A DNA stretch of 64,000 nucleotides from Psychrobacillus sp. NEAU-3TGS (GTDB taxonomy: Bacteria > Bacillota > Bacilli > Bacillales_A > Planococcaceae). The position numbers were made by a program, and so were the translations under genes. The stretch lies in NCBI RefSeq assembly GCF_029955155.1, contig NZ_JAPNOZ010000010.1, positions 527,661 to 591,660 of the forward strand, given 5' to 3'. Under the pieces are notes generated by a model. That model did no database searches and had not been told where the DNA came from. It saw nothing but the letters and a program-made list of their open reading frames with translations. This document shows, one piece after another, positions 1 through 8,930 of the stretch; positions within the stretch are counted from its first letter, which is position 1; each line of letters begins with the position of its first letter.

Positions 1-296
1 AGCTTTCCCCAAGTCTCATATGCATAAACATAACTTCCACCTGTAAATGGATACATCGCTGCTAATTCCGCATAAACTAATGAAGTTAAGAGTGCAATGA
101 CTAGTGCGACAAAGTTTCCGAGTAAAAGGGAAGGTCCTAAGTATCCTGCTGCATTAGTTGAAACAGTAAATAACCCAACACCAATTACAAGTCCAGCACT
201 CATCATAATAGCAGATGATAAATCAAAATTTCTTTCTAGCTTTCCCGTACTGTTTGAATTTCGCATTCCATCTTTCTTCAAATTTCTCACTCCCAT
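1..296 (-). CDS. APC-family amino acid/amine permease, N-terminal part
   Basis: Only the first ~98 codons are inside the window; the gene runs off the left edge. The translation has a short hydrophilic N-terminus, then a first membrane segment with the glycine-rich pattern SAGLVIGVGLFTVSTNAAG, then a second segment ending in LVYAELAAMYPFTGGSYVYA. This is the typical start of APC-superfamily amino acid/polyamine transporters, where the glycine-rich stretch of TM1 lines the substrate site. Starts are possible at ATG 296, GTG 290 and ATG 266; none has a strong ribosome binding site, so 296 is a guess. It follows the aldehyde dehydrogenase on the same strand and probably imports the amine handled by the three upstream genes. 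Substrate unknown. Confidence 0.8.
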   Translation of the reverse strand, partial: MGVRNLKKDGMRNSNSTGKLERNFDLSSAIMMSAGLVIGVGLFTVSTNAAGYLGPSLLLGNFVALVIALLTSLVYAELAAMYPFTGGSYVYAYETWGK

Positions 297-380
297 CCAG
301 AAGTTTTCTATATAGCACTAACAATCAGTGGTATTACAAAAGAGTGATTCCACCTAAGAAATTGAGTATCGGTTATAACA

Positions 381-1835
381 TTAATAGTTCAAGACTACGT
401 ATTTTAATTCACAATACTCTTCCAATCCTTGTTTCCCACCTTCACGACCCATTCCACTTTCTTTAACCCCACCAAACGGTGCTTGTACATAAGCCAAAGA
501 GGTTCCGTTAACTGCAATATTGCCCGCTTCTATTCCATCTACTGCTATTAAGCGATTAATTCGAGCTAAATCATTGGTAAAAATATATGCTGCTAAACCG
601 TAAGGTGTAGCATTTGCAACTTTTATTACTTCTTCTTCATCAGTGAAAGAAAGAATTGTTGCAACTGGCCCAAATATTTCTTCTTGGGAAATTTTCATTT
701 CATTTGTTACACTGGTCACTATAGTTGGGGCATAGAAATTCCCATTCTTAAATTGCTCATCTATTAATTGTTTTCCCCCTATTAATACTTCAGCACCCAT
801 CTCTTGTGCATCGACAACAAGAGCATGCACTTTATCCAATGCTCCTCGATCGATTAATGGACCAATATCACAATCCTCTTCAGTACCTACATTCACTCTA
901 ATCGTACTTACTTTTTCAACAAGCTTCTCAGTAAATTCCTCTAGAATGTCTTTGTGCACATATATTAAATTAATACCATTACATACTTGTCCACAGTTTT
1001 CGAATTTATTTGCAACTACTAATTCAACTGCTTTATCTAAGTCTGCATCTGGGAAAATAATCGCAGGTGAATTTCCTCCAAGCTCTAAAGAAAGTTGCTT
1101 TACATTACGAGAAGCTTGATCCATTAACTTTTTCCCGATTATGGTAGACCCTGTGAACGAGACTTTTCTTACGCGAGAATCTTCCATTAATTCCGTGCCA
1201 ATTTCATTTGAATTCCCAGTGACAAAATTGGCGACACCTTTTGGAATACCAGTATCTATTAATAATTCAAATAATGCCGATGCGATTAAAGGAGTTTGAC
1301 CTGACGGCTTTAAAATGATTGTACATCCTGCAGCAAGAGAAGATCCCACTTTTCTCATCACCGTGGCTGCGGGGAAGTTCATTGGGGTTATCAGACCAAC
1401 TACGCCAAGAGGTTCTTTATATACAAATAGTTTTTGATTTGGATTAGAAGCAGGAATAATTTCTCCATAAATTCTTCGTCCTTCTTCTGTAAACCACTGC
1501 AATAATTTCCTGCATCCTTCAATTTCACCTCGAGCCTCATTTATTGATTTCCCTTGTTCTGTTGTTAATAATAGAGCAAGTTTTTCTTTATTCTTCTCTA
1601 TATTTTCTGACCACTTTAGTAAATATTCGTTTCTTGCTTCTGCCGTTAATTTCGCCCACTGAGGAAAAGCTACAGAAGCAGCTTCAATTGCAAGTGAAGT
1701 TTCTTTTCGACCCCCATCAGAAAATTCCCCGACCTTTTCACCATTTGCAGGATTTTTAACACTTCTTTTCGCTTCGACTTCTAGTTTTTCACCATTAATC
1801 CAAAGTGTGTTTAACGTTTTTATATCAATTCCCAT
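381..1835 (-). CDS. NAD(P)-dependent aldehyde dehydrogenase
   Basis: This 484-residue protein is a full-length ALDH-superfamily enzyme oxidising an aldehyde to the acid with NAD(P). The catalytic glutamate lies in the LELGG motif (about Glu251), the nucleophilic cysteine in CGQVC (about Cys285), and the cofactor-loop motif FTGS at 227-230. Overall similarity is closest to succinate-semialdehyde and related dehydrogenases. ATG 1835 is chosen over an in-frame start 24 bases further upstream because AGGAGG precedes it at good spacing. It lies 57 bp after the glutamine-synthetase-like gene and before the permease. By context it probably oxidises a gamma-glutamyl aminoaldehyde; the substrate is inferred. 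Confidence 0.9.
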   Translation of the reverse strand: MGIDIKTLNTLWINGEKLEVEAKRSVKNPANGEKVGEFSDGGRKETSLAIEAASVAFPQWAKLTAEARNEYLLKWSENIEKNKEKLALLLTTEQGKSINEARGEIEGCRKLLQWFTEEGRRIYGEIIPASNPNQKLFVYKEPLGVVGLITPMNFPAATVMRKVGSSLAAGCTIILKPSGQTPLIASALFELLIDTGIPKGVANFVTGNSNEIGTELMEDSRVRKVSFTGSTIIGKKLMDQASRNVKQLSLELGGNSPAIIFPDADLDKAVELVVANKFENCGQVCNGINLIYVHKDILEEFTEKLVEKVSTIRVNVGTEEDCDIGPLIDRGALDKVHALVVDAQEMGAEVLIGGKQLIDEQFKNGNFYAPTIVTSVTNEMKISQEEIFGPVATILSFTDEEEVIKVANATPYGLAAYIFTNDLARINRLIAVDGIEAGNIAVNGTSLAYVQAPFGGVKESGMGREGGKQGLEEYCELKYVVLNY

Positions 1836-1892
1836 CACTTTCCTCCTGAATGTTATCATTTATTATAGACTGCTATTTTGAATCTTATTTTC

Positions 1893-3251
1893 TTAGATAA
1901 ACTCAAAGTATTTTTTCTTCTCCCAATCTGTTACATAGTTTAAAAACTCCGTAATCTCAAATTTAGCCATGGTTAAATAGTGTTTCACCACATCTTCTCC
2001 AAAAAACTCTTTTGCCACATCACTATTCTCAAATTTCTCTACAGCTTCCATTAAATTTTTAGGAAGTTTATTTAAATCTTCTTGAATACTTGCATTTCCT
2101 GTTACTTTTTCTGGAATATCAATCTTATTTTTTATGCCATGCATACCTGATGCAAGCATAGCGGAAAACACGAGATAATGATTAACATCGGATCCAGGGA
2201 TGCGATTCTCGATACGACATGATTTTCCCTCTCCATCTAATCGGAAAGATGTGCTTCGATTATCTAGACCCCAACTTTGCGTATTTGGAGCCCCTTCGGT
2301 TGAAGTTAATCGCTTATAAGAGTTGATATAGGGAGCATAAAATAACATCATTTCCGGAGCTAATGCAATCATACCTCCTAAGAAATACCTTCCTGTCTCG
2401 GTTAGTTGAAATTCTTTACTTGCATCATAAAAAAGATTTCTCTTTCCATCTTTATCCCAAAGACTAATATGCGTATGTCCACTGCTTCCATTTGTATCCG
2501 AACTTGGCTTAGCCATAAATGTAACCATCAAATCATTTAAGGCCGCAATCTCTTTCACTCCTGTTTTATAAATGGCGCTTCTATCTGCCATTTCAAGTAT
2601 TTCTGAGTATTTGACGTTCAATTCAATTTGACCGTTACCCCATTCCCCTTTTAAGCTTTCAATTTCAATTCCTGCTTCTTCTAGATAATTAGTTATTTTT
2701 GATAAGAACCAATCATCTAATGTTAAGCGGTACAAAGAATAATCGATTGGGTAATTGGAAAGAGGAACTAGATTTTTGTAATCTTTCTCTTTTGCACTTT
2801 CGGATGACTCTTTGTATACATAAAATTCATATTCCGATGCAGCAAATGCTGTCATCCCCATATTTTCTAACTTTTCAATTTGCTTACGCAACATATTTCT
2901 CGGAGATATCGTCACTTCCGAACCATCTTTGTTATAACTATAAGTAAGTACCAAGGCCGTTTTAGGTGACCAGGGATATAAACGTAAAGTAGATAAGTCT
3001 GGTTCGATTCGAATATCGTGCATTCCTGTATTCCAATTACAAAAATCGATATCTACAAACTCTAAACTGATATCCCAAGAATAATTGAGCGCACAAGTAT
3101 GAATTCCACTTTCTGCAAAATTCAAAAATTGTTTAGCAGGTACTCTTTTCCCAAACAGTCTTCCTTGCATATCTACACCTGCAATAATAACGGTTTCAAT
3201 CTGTCCGTTATCGACAAGCTCTATCAGATTTTCTAACTTCATTTTCCCCAT
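1893..3251 (-). CDS. glutamine synthetase-like gamma-glutamyl amide ligase
   Basis: A 452-residue member of the glutamine synthetase superfamily, of the class that includes PuuA, GlnT and IpuC. Visible hallmarks are the metal-binding ExE pair in SEYEFYV, the conserved histidine in SSGHTHISLWD, an arginine-containing stretch around NRSTSFR, and the late ENRIPG motif. Family members ligate glutamate to ammonia or to an amine using ATP. The neighbours (SDR, ALDH, APC permease) favour gamma-glutamylation of an imported amine rather than ammonia assimilation. ATG 3251 has AGGAGAGG upstream. It sits 23 bp after the SDR gene, so the two are co-transcribed. The specific amine cannot be read from sequence. 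Confidence 0.85.
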   Translation of the reverse strand: MGKMKLENLIELVDNGQIETVIIAGVDMQGRLFGKRVPAKQFLNFAESGIHTCALNYSWDISLEFVDIDFCNWNTGMHDIRIEPDLSTLRLYPWSPKTALVLTYSYNKDGSEVTISPRNMLRKQIEKLENMGMTAFAASEYEFYVYKESSESAKEKDYKNLVPLSNYPIDYSLYRLTLDDWFLSKITNYLEEAGIEIESLKGEWGNGQIELNVKYSEILEMADRSAIYKTGVKEIAALNDLMVTFMAKPSSDTNGSSGHTHISLWDKDGKRNLFYDASKEFQLTETGRYFLGGMIALAPEMMLFYAPYINSYKRLTSTEGAPNTQSWGLDNRSTSFRLDGEGKSCRIENRIPGSDVNHYLVFSAMLASGMHGIKNKIDIPEKVTGNASIQEDLNKLPKNLMEAVEKFENSDVAKEFFGEDVVKHYLTMAKFEITEFLNYVTDWEKKKYFEFI

Positions 3252-3274
3252 TCTTTTCCTCTCCTTTTATAGTT

Positions 3275-4036
3275 TCAATGTACAGTCCAACCACCATCTA
3301 CGAAAATAGTAGTTCCAGTTATATATCCTGAGTCGTCTGAAGCTAAAAATAATGTAGCATTTGCAATATCTTCTGGTTGTGCAACTCTTCCAATGGGTAC
3401 TCGATCTAAAATCCATTTCTTTATTTCTGGTTTTTTTAAATTTTCTTGGGTAAAAGGAGTATCGACTACCCCAGGCGCTACATTATTTACAGTGATTTTG
3501 TGTTTCGCTAATTCTGATGCCATAGCTTTTGATAGCATTAGCAAGCCGCCTTTAGAGGAATTATAATGCGGTTGACATTCCCCACTGCTAGAAACCACTC
3601 TGTGCGCTTCTACAGAAGTAATGTTCACAATACGTCCGGCATTTCCCTGTTCAATCATGACTTTACTTACTGCCTGAGAGCATAAAAAAGGACCTTTCAA
3701 ATTAACATTATGCACTTTGTCCCATTCATCCTCGGATATTTCTAAAAAGCTTGAAAAAGCTACAATTCCTGCATTATTGACTAGGATATTTATTTCACCA
3801 AACTCTTCTACTGTTTTTTTCACCATATTTTCGACGTCATGTTTATTCGTTACATCTACTTTTATTGCAATCGATTCACTGTTTTCTGTGGCCATTTTAC
3901 GTGTAGCTTCTGCCCCATCCAAATTGATATCTGCTATCACAACTTTCGCACCTTCTTGTAAATAACGCAGAGCTATTGCTCGACCATTTCCAGAACCTGC
4001 ACCCGTCACAATTGCAACTTTATTTTCTAATTTCAT
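3275..4036 (-). CDS. SDR-family NAD(P)-dependent alcohol dehydrogenase
   Basis: A 253-residue classical short-chain dehydrogenase. The Rossmann glycine motif TGAGSGNG is at 11-18, NNAG at 87-90, the catalytic serine near 141 and Tyr158-x3-Lys162 in HYNSSKG. Length and motifs match glucose 1-dehydrogenase/3-oxoacyl reductase-like family members, which interconvert alcohols with aldehydes or ketones. It is the first gene of the amine cluster, with AAGGAG before ATG 4036 and a sigma-A-like promoter just upstream. In context an alcohol dehydrogenase ahead of an ALDH suggests oxidation of an amino alcohol after glutamylation. Substrate is inference. Confidence 0.9.
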   Translation of the reverse strand: MKLENKVAIVTGAGSGNGRAIALRYLQEGAKVVIADINLDGAEATRKMATENSESIAIKVDVTNKHDVENMVKKTVEEFGEINILVNNAGIVAFSSFLEISEDEWDKVHNVNLKGPFLCSQAVSKVMIEQGNAGRIVNITSVEAHRVVSSSGECQPHYNSSKGGLLMLSKAMASELAKHKITVNNVAPGVVDTPFTQENLKKPEIKKWILDRVPIGRVAQPEDIANATLFLASDDSGYITGTTIFVDGGWTVH

Positions 4037-4057
4037 TCTTTAACACTCCTTTTGCAT

Positions 4058-4087
4058 TTTATAATCTCAACAATAGGAGAGGTACAA
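4058..4087 (-). promoter_or_regulatory. candidate sigma-A promoter of the SDR-GS-ALDH-permease cluster
   Basis: On the minus strand a TTGTAC element (4087-4082) is separated by 18 bases from TATAAA (4063-4058), just upstream of the ribosome binding site of the SDR gene. The match to the sigma-A consensus is moderate. The leader would be short. No riboswitch-like fold was recognised between this site and 4300. Confidence 0.4.
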
Positions 4088-4324
4088 TTTACTTTCTGTA
4101 ATTTGTAATTCTCCATTACTAATATTGACTATCCAATACGATTAAGATATGTGCTTTAAATGTAAAATAGACCAACGAAACGATATATGAATCTTATTTT
4201 ATTTGCTGATGAGATTATGTGGATTTGATAATTTTGTGGAAGTTTTAGGAGTACTTGAGGGGAGTGAATCATCTTAATACGAATACTTGATGAGCTGTAA
4301 ATTGTTCTCGTATAAGGAGCGGAT

Positions 4325-4760
4325 TCTACCATAAAGTATAATTTAAAATAATAAAAAGCAGCCGAGAAATTGACTGCTTTAGTGAATTGAAATTTAAGGT
4401 CAGAATAGTTTCTATTCTTCCCACGATTTTAATTGAATCACTTTGTTTGCTCATTTCCATAGTAATTAAAGAAATTAAATCTTCAAATGACTGGTAATGA
4501 TTTCTTTAACAAACTTATTAATACCTTCAGAACTACCATACATTTGGTTAACATATATTATAAAATTTAAATTAAATCTTTTAATGGTAGTATATATTAT
4601 AATCTTCGCTTGTTATAATTTCTTCTGGAGTAGTGAAATCAAAGTAAACAGTTTCCCCATCTTTCTTCCATATTCCATTCCTTTTGCATTCGTTCCTCTG
4701 CTGATAAGGAAAAATAATCCCCTAATATTTTCAAATATACTTTAATTGAATGGGGAATTA
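4325..4760 (-). pseudogene. decayed coding remnant of unknown family
   Basis: In the 880-bp space between the SDR and esterase genes, the minus strand shows protein-like stretches in different frames. From 4760 one frame reads about 28 codons (with LSAEERMQKEWNMEE). After a shift near 4640 another frame continues with DGETVYFDFTTPEEIITSE. Further down NKFVKEIIT and, in a third frame, SFEDLISLITMEMSKQSDS appear before stops. The pattern fits one small gene broken by two or three indels. I do not recognise the family. Bounds are approximate. Confidence 0.4.
4353..4380 (-). terminator. small hairpin with T-rich tail
   Basis: AAAGCAG (4355-4361) pairs with CTGCTTT (4374-4380); on the minus strand it is followed by a T-rich stretch. 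It could be the old terminator of the decayed gene upstream. Only seven base pairs. Confidence 0.35.
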
Positions 4761-4766
4761 TGAAAG

Positions 4767-4795
4767 AACGTCCACCTGCTCGTCAAGAGGACGTT
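4767..4795 (-). terminator. inverted repeat downstream of the glycan operon
   Basis: AACGTCC (4767-4773) pairs with GGACGTT (4789-4795), loop 15 bases, about 120 bp after the stop of the last operon gene. The T-tract is weak, so this may be a partial terminator or chance. Confidence 0.3.
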
Positions 4796-4847
4796 TATTC
4801 ATCAGTAACTATTTCAGTGAGTTGTTGCGATTTGTCAGAATAGTTTA

Positions 4848-4871
4848 GAATTGTTTCTAACACAGGGACAC
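4848..4871 (+). repeat. half copy of the CCCTGTGTAAG palindromic repeat
   Basis: GAATTGTTTCTAACACAGGG followed by ACAC matches the right arm of the palindromes at 25148 and 51147 with a one-base difference; the left arm is missing. It lies in the intergenic space just past the acetyl esterase stop. Confidence 0.6.
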
Positions 4872-4916
4872 TTTTTTGAAGGGAAGCTTTTTTGGACGAA
4901 ACATATCCAGAACCAA

Positions 4917-5867
4917 TTATAAATTCCGGTTAACATACGAGAGTGTATCATCCAGATGTGAGCTGATGCCACCGACATGGTGTCCTGTGAATGGGTATAC
5001 TACTACACTCTTTTCTGCTTGGATGTGGTTATAGACGCCAAAAATTGTTTGGGGTGGGCAAACGATATCTTTCAGAGCGACCGTTATTCTGATTTTACTT
5101 TTTATATTAGATGCAAAATTAAGATTATCAAAGTAAGTGAGATTCTCGAAAATTTGCTGTACTCTATCAGGAAATTTGGCAAAATAGCTTTCCAGACTTA
5201 GTAGTGACCCTCCTAATTTAAGCTGAATGGCTAATTCAATATTACACATATTCGGCACGTCAGCTATGACTAATTTAGGACGTTTGTCTAAGGCAGCCAC
5301 TGCTAGTGCAATTCCACCACCCATGCTACCACCGCAAATACAAATTCGACTTTTATCAATTTCCGGTCTTGTGAAAAGAAAGTCAATCGCACGTTTACTA
5401 TCTATATATACTTTACGATAATAATATTCATCTTTGTCTAAAATACCGTTTAATACCCATGTTCCATTTGTTCCAGTCATATAACCAGAGTCATCGCCAC
5501 TGTCTCCATGTCCTCTGTTATCGATTGCTAAAACGGCAATTCCCTGTATGACCCATTTCATATAATCTGAAATAGATCCTTTATCCATGCCATAGCCATG
5601 ATACATTACTATACAAGGCAGGTTTTCCATTGAGGATCTCGGTAAAATATAAAACCCTCTTATAGGTGTTCCACCAAATCCTTGGTAGGTAACACGATAG
5701 ACGTCGACCTGTTTAATCGGATATCCTTCTCTTTCCAGTGTTTCTTGCAAAGGTAGTCGATCAGACTCCTCTAATGTCTTTTCCCAAAAGGTGTGAAAGT
5801 CCTCCGTCTTTGTTAAAAGAGGTTTATATGTTTCGTATTCTTTGATTTGTTCTTCAAAATATAACAA
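4917..5867 (-). CDS. AXE1-family acetyl esterase (acetyl xylan esterase/cephalosporin C deacetylase type)
   Basis: A 316-residue alpha/beta hydrolase of the AXE1 family. The nucleophile is in GGSMGG (about Ser181), the acid probably Asp267 in the KDIVCPP context and the base in TGHHVGG (His296/297). The oxyanion-region motif YHGYG is near 89-93. Family members are usually 315-320 residues and remove acetyl groups from sugars or oligosaccharides inside the cell. TTG 5867 is chosen because GGAGGG lies five bases upstream and the protein then matches family length; an ORF start 33 bases earlier has no such site. Last gene of the glycan operon, so likely removes O-acetyl groups from the imported glycan. 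Confidence 0.88.
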   Translation of the reverse strand: MLYFEEQIKEYETYKPLLTKTEDFHTFWEKTLEESDRLPLQETLEREGYPIKQVDVYRVTYQGFGGTPIRGFYILPRSSMENLPCIVMYHGYGMDKGSISDYMKWVIQGIAVLAIDNRGHGDSGDDSGYMTGTNGTWVLNGILDKDEYYYRKVYIDSKRAIDFLFTRPEIDKSRICICGGSMGGGIALAVAALDKRPKLVIADVPNMCNIELAIQLKLGGSLLSLESYFAKFPDRVQQIFENLTYFDNLNFASNIKSKIRITVALKDIVCPPQTIFGVYNHIQAEKSVVVYPFTGHHVGGISSHLDDTLSYVNRNL

Positions 5868-5947
5868 AATAACCCTCCACGTTGTGATTAATTTTCCCAA
5901 AAGCAGTCAAATCTGGCTCCGTGTCCCGTTGGCTCAACTATAAATGC

Positions 5948-7003
5948 TTAGAGCTCGTCTTTCCTTAAAAACAAAAACGCACTCTCCAGACGATTCGCCA
6001 TTTCCATAAATCCTAAGTCATTCGGATGGACTCCATCGACTGTGCAATCATGCCAAAATTCGCCTAACAAAGTAGAACCATCTATAAATGAAATATGCTT
6101 ATCGCCATGTTGCTTCAATTTTTCCACAGTGAATTTTGCGTATTCTCGACGGTTTTGATAATCCTCGTACTCACCTATTGCTTCATCACGTACAAACGGA
6201 ATTCTTGATAGGATGATAATAGGAACATGCGGATGATATTCTCTATAGGTTTCGATAAAAGGAATTAGTGTATCTTGATATTCCTTGTATGAAACATTGG
6301 CCTCATAATCAAGAACAAAGCAGGCTGGTCGTTCGATTTCTCTGATGGTTAATGCCACTCCATGTTCACCTTTCCCACTTCCAGAGAATCCTAAATTAAT
6401 AAATTCTAAATGAAATCTTCGGCTGAGGATATTTGTGTACGACATACCAGGTCTACTTGCACAGGCGCCCTGTGTAATAGAAGTACCATAGAAAATCACT
6501 CGTTTATCTAAAAAATAGGGAGTAGGCTGTTCTATGATTGCATCTGGGTTTGTTCCTATCAGTACCTCCTCTACCCCCTGATACAGAGGGAAATTTAATG
6601 TCACTTCTCTTAGTAGTTCTGTATTTTGTTGACTACTACTGTTAAAATCCCAAATCGTTTTCTCATACGATTGATCCAGAAGAGACGGAAAAGCAGTTGC
6701 ATAATACATTTGCTGTCCAGGCTCCCCCACGTATACATCAAATCCACATTGACCAGAAGCAGCCATATGGCCCAAACTTGCCGCATTAGTTAACTTTACT
6801 TTTAATGCAAGCTTGGAAGCATTTGTCCGAAAACTAATTTGTCCACCGGAAGTATTAGTCGCTAATTCATCCACGCGTACGGGTATTTTATAATCAGATT
6901 GAGCCGGAAGTCGTAGGTACCGTTTCTCCTTGCCAAACCAAGCAAAGCCACTTATACGAAATGGTTTTTCCTTTGGGTCGTACCACCGTATCTCTTCTTT
7001 CAC
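5948..7003 (-). CDS. SGNH/GDSL hydrolase, probable carbohydrate esterase
   Basis: A 351-residue protein with an N-terminal beta-rich domain (about 1-165) and a C-terminal SGNH hydrolase domain. Block I is FYGTSITQG with Ser175, block II includes the glycine in FSGSGKGE, block III an asparagine near 236, and block V DGVHPND with Asp323 and His326. The two-domain layout resembles bacterial carbohydrate acetylesterases. No signal peptide, so cytoplasmic. The start is GTG 7003 with GAGGG seven bases upstream. It lies between the GH20 and AXE1 genes in the same operon, giving two different esterases for one pathway. Confidence 0.85.
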   Translation of the reverse strand: MKEEIRWYDPKEKPFRISGFAWFGKEKRYLRLPAQSDYKIPVRVDELATNTSGGQISFRTNASKLALKVKLTNAASLGHMAASGQCGFDVYVGEPGQQMYYATAFPSLLDQSYEKTIWDFNSSSQQNTELLREVTLNFPLYQGVEEVLIGTNPDAIIEQPTPYFLDKRVIFYGTSITQGACASRPGMSYTNILSRRFHLEFINLGFSGSGKGEHGVALTIREIERPACFVLDYEANVSYKEYQDTLIPFIETYREYHPHVPIIILSRIPFVRDEAIGEYEDYQNRREYAKFTVEKLKQHGDKHISFIDGSTLLGEFWHDCTVDGVHPNDLGFMEMANRLESAFLFLRKDEL

Positions 7004-7048
7004 TTTTCATCCCTCTTTCTAGGTCAGGGTACCTGCCTCTCTGCATCT

Positions 7049-7198
7049 CTAAATGCTTCCCGCTGTAACGATTCGATTGTATGTTTCGCCTCTCCCCAAT
7101 GTTACGTTATCAGGAAATTGTTCGGGGCCATCATAACGAAGACGCCCTTCTTCTAGTTCCTCAAGTTTTGTTACTTTTCCGTCTACCCAAGCATGTAG
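7049..7198 (-). pseudogene. in-frame continuation of the GH20 gene after a TGA
   Basis: After the TGA at 7201-7199 the same frame stays open for 49 codons to TAG at 7051-7049. The translation (HAWVDGKVTKLEELEEGRLRY and onward) is the helical C-terminal tail expected of this hexosaminidase family. A single change, for example CGA to TGA, would explain it. No start codon or ribosome binding site for an independent gene is seen here. Confidence 0.65.
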
Positions 7199-8929
7199 TC
7201 AGTACTCTGCCGTTTCGATTCTGGTCAATAAGCCACCATATCGAATATCTTGGACTTCCCAGCCGAACGCTTTATTGACGGAAAACCAGACATCTCTATG
7301 TGCCTTTCGTAAAGAATCAACCTCTACTTTAAGATTTTTAAGCTTTTTTAGGCAAACCTTCACTTCTACTTTATTTCCCTCATCATAAGCTGACTTCAAA
7401 TCAATACCAAGCTCCGCCTTCATGCTTAACACCCTTGCTAGTTGCTCATAAAAGCTAAACAACAAATCTATGCCCTGATTACGCACTTTAGCCTCCCCTA
7501 GCTGCTCCGTTAAGCTACTGTAATGCTCAGCAATCGGAAGTCCTTTTATATTTTCATCAAACAGCCCTACTAAAACGTCTTGCCAAAGTAAAAATTTTGA
7601 AGGGTTTGAAGAATATAAGTTATCCTTCATGACACCAGGGATTTCATCCAATTGATTCAATAAAAGGAAATCTTGTAGCATGTAACCTGTACAATAGGTA
7701 AACCTTTCTTCCAAATGCTCTCTACTCACTTCTGGATGATACGTATGTTCAGCAAATAGTTGTAATCCTGGAAGAGCGGTTTGAATTGGAGTTTCGGCTC
7801 CATTATCCCCCCACATTGTCGCAAAGACCTCTTTCACTCCTGTTTTTTTGCAAGCACTTAAAGCCGCCTCAGAGTTCTTAAATGCCCTTGCGTAATTTGG
7901 AGAGATTCCATTCCAGGTCCACAGTCCTCCGGCAAAAATTGGGTCTGCTACAATCTGTTTGTGCGTATTCAGCATTCCCTCATAAAAGCTTTCACCTGCA
8001 TGATAGTAATCCCAGTACACCATTTTTACATTTGGTATGGATTGTTTAACTTGATCCAATAACGATGGATTAAAATCGTAATAGTTTCCATTACGAGAAG
8101 CCAATCTGAAATACATATCACTCCAGATCATTGGCTCTAAGCCGTATTCCTCTGTAATGGATACTACTTCCTGAAGATGCTGATTCATGATTTCAAATCG
8201 ATTTTGATATCCGTTTTTTTCCATGTACTTGCCACGGCCTAACTGCAGGGCTTCATCCATTCCGATATGAATCCTCTTCGTACGATATGGCCTCGCTGCC
8301 GCCTCTATCATTCGCTTTAACAATTCATAGGTTTTTGGTTCGCCGACGAGTAAAATATCTTCTGTATCTTTTATATCATTCGCATAGCCCCATTTTAAGG
8401 CTTCCTTTAAATGAGCCAATGTTTGAATACATGGTATCATTTCAATTCCTAAGTGAAATGCATAGTCGTCACATTCTAGCATTTCATCCTCAGTGTATCT
8501 TCCACGCATATACCCAAAGTAAGGTATTCCTGGAACTTCATACGTTTCCTCTGTATAAACCATTACCATGTTTAAGCCCATCACGGCCATTTTACGCAAG
8601 AGCATTTTTATACCATCGACCGTTAATACTGCGTTTCTAGAAACATCCACCATCGCACCACTTGTTTCAAATTGAGGTTCTTCCGTTAGATGGAATTCTT
8701 TTCTTTTTTCAACGTGTTGAAGCCATAGTCCTAACCCTCTAAAAAAATGAATCTTGTTTTCAAAGATGATCTGCCCTTTACCATCTCGATTTTGTACCAC
8801 TAATGGTCCTTGACGATTGATCACTTCAATCGGATATCCGTCTTCTGCACTTTGTATCCCTAAATCATCACCAAGGATGGTAATCCCTTCTATGACCTCT
8901 GTTAGATCACCTCTAAAATGTATTTTCAT
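7199..8929 (-). CDS. glycoside hydrolase family 20-like beta-N-acetylhexosaminidase, truncated by TGA
   Basis: A 576-residue cytoplasmic protein (no signal peptide) resembling family-20 hexosaminidases. After an N-terminal alpha/beta domain, the catalytic barrel shows the family pattern of an Asp-Glu pair (HIGMDEA, Asp225-Glu226), used with substrate-assisted catalysis on N-acetylhexosamines. A tryptophan-rich region (WTWNG, MWGDNGAE) lies further on. The product would release terminal GlcNAc or GalNAc from an imported oligosaccharide. The gene appears to have lost its last 49 codons to an in-frame TGA (see next entry); the barrel is intact, so activity may remain. It starts two bases after the upstream esterase stop. 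Confidence 0.85.
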   Translation of the reverse strand: MKIHFRGDLTEVIEGITILGDDLGIQSAEDGYPIEVINRQGPLVVQNRDGKGQIIFENKIHFFRGLGLWLQHVEKRKEFHLTEEPQFETSGAMVDVSRNAVLTVDGIKMLLRKMAVMGLNMVMVYTEETYEVPGIPYFGYMRGRYTEDEMLECDDYAFHLGIEMIPCIQTLAHLKEALKWGYANDIKDTEDILLVGEPKTYELLKRMIEAAARPYRTKRIHIGMDEALQLGRGKYMEKNGYQNRFEIMNQHLQEVVSITEEYGLEPMIWSDMYFRLASRNGNYYDFNPSLLDQVKQSIPNVKMVYWDYYHAGESFYEGMLNTHKQIVADPIFAGGLWTWNGISPNYARAFKNSEAALSACKKTGVKEVFATMWGDNGAETPIQTALPGLQLFAEHTYHPEVSREHLEERFTYCTGYMLQDFLLLNQLDEIPGVMKDNLYSSNPSKFLLWQDVLVGLFDENIKGLPIAEHYSSLTEQLGEAKVRNQGIDLLFSFYEQLARVLSMKAELGIDLKSAYDEGNKVEVKVCLKKLKNLKVEVDSLRKAHRDVWFSVNKAFGWEVQDIRYGGLLTRIETAEY

Positions 8930-8930
8930 A

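Noticed and set aside
7199-7201. TGA as selenocysteine codon in GH20
   Set aside because: The position is in a C-terminal tail without redox motif and no SECIS-like stem was noticed; a nonsense change is simpler.
8287-8640. 117-codon plus-strand frame opposite GH20
   Set aside because: Antisense shadow with no start signal or recognisable protein.
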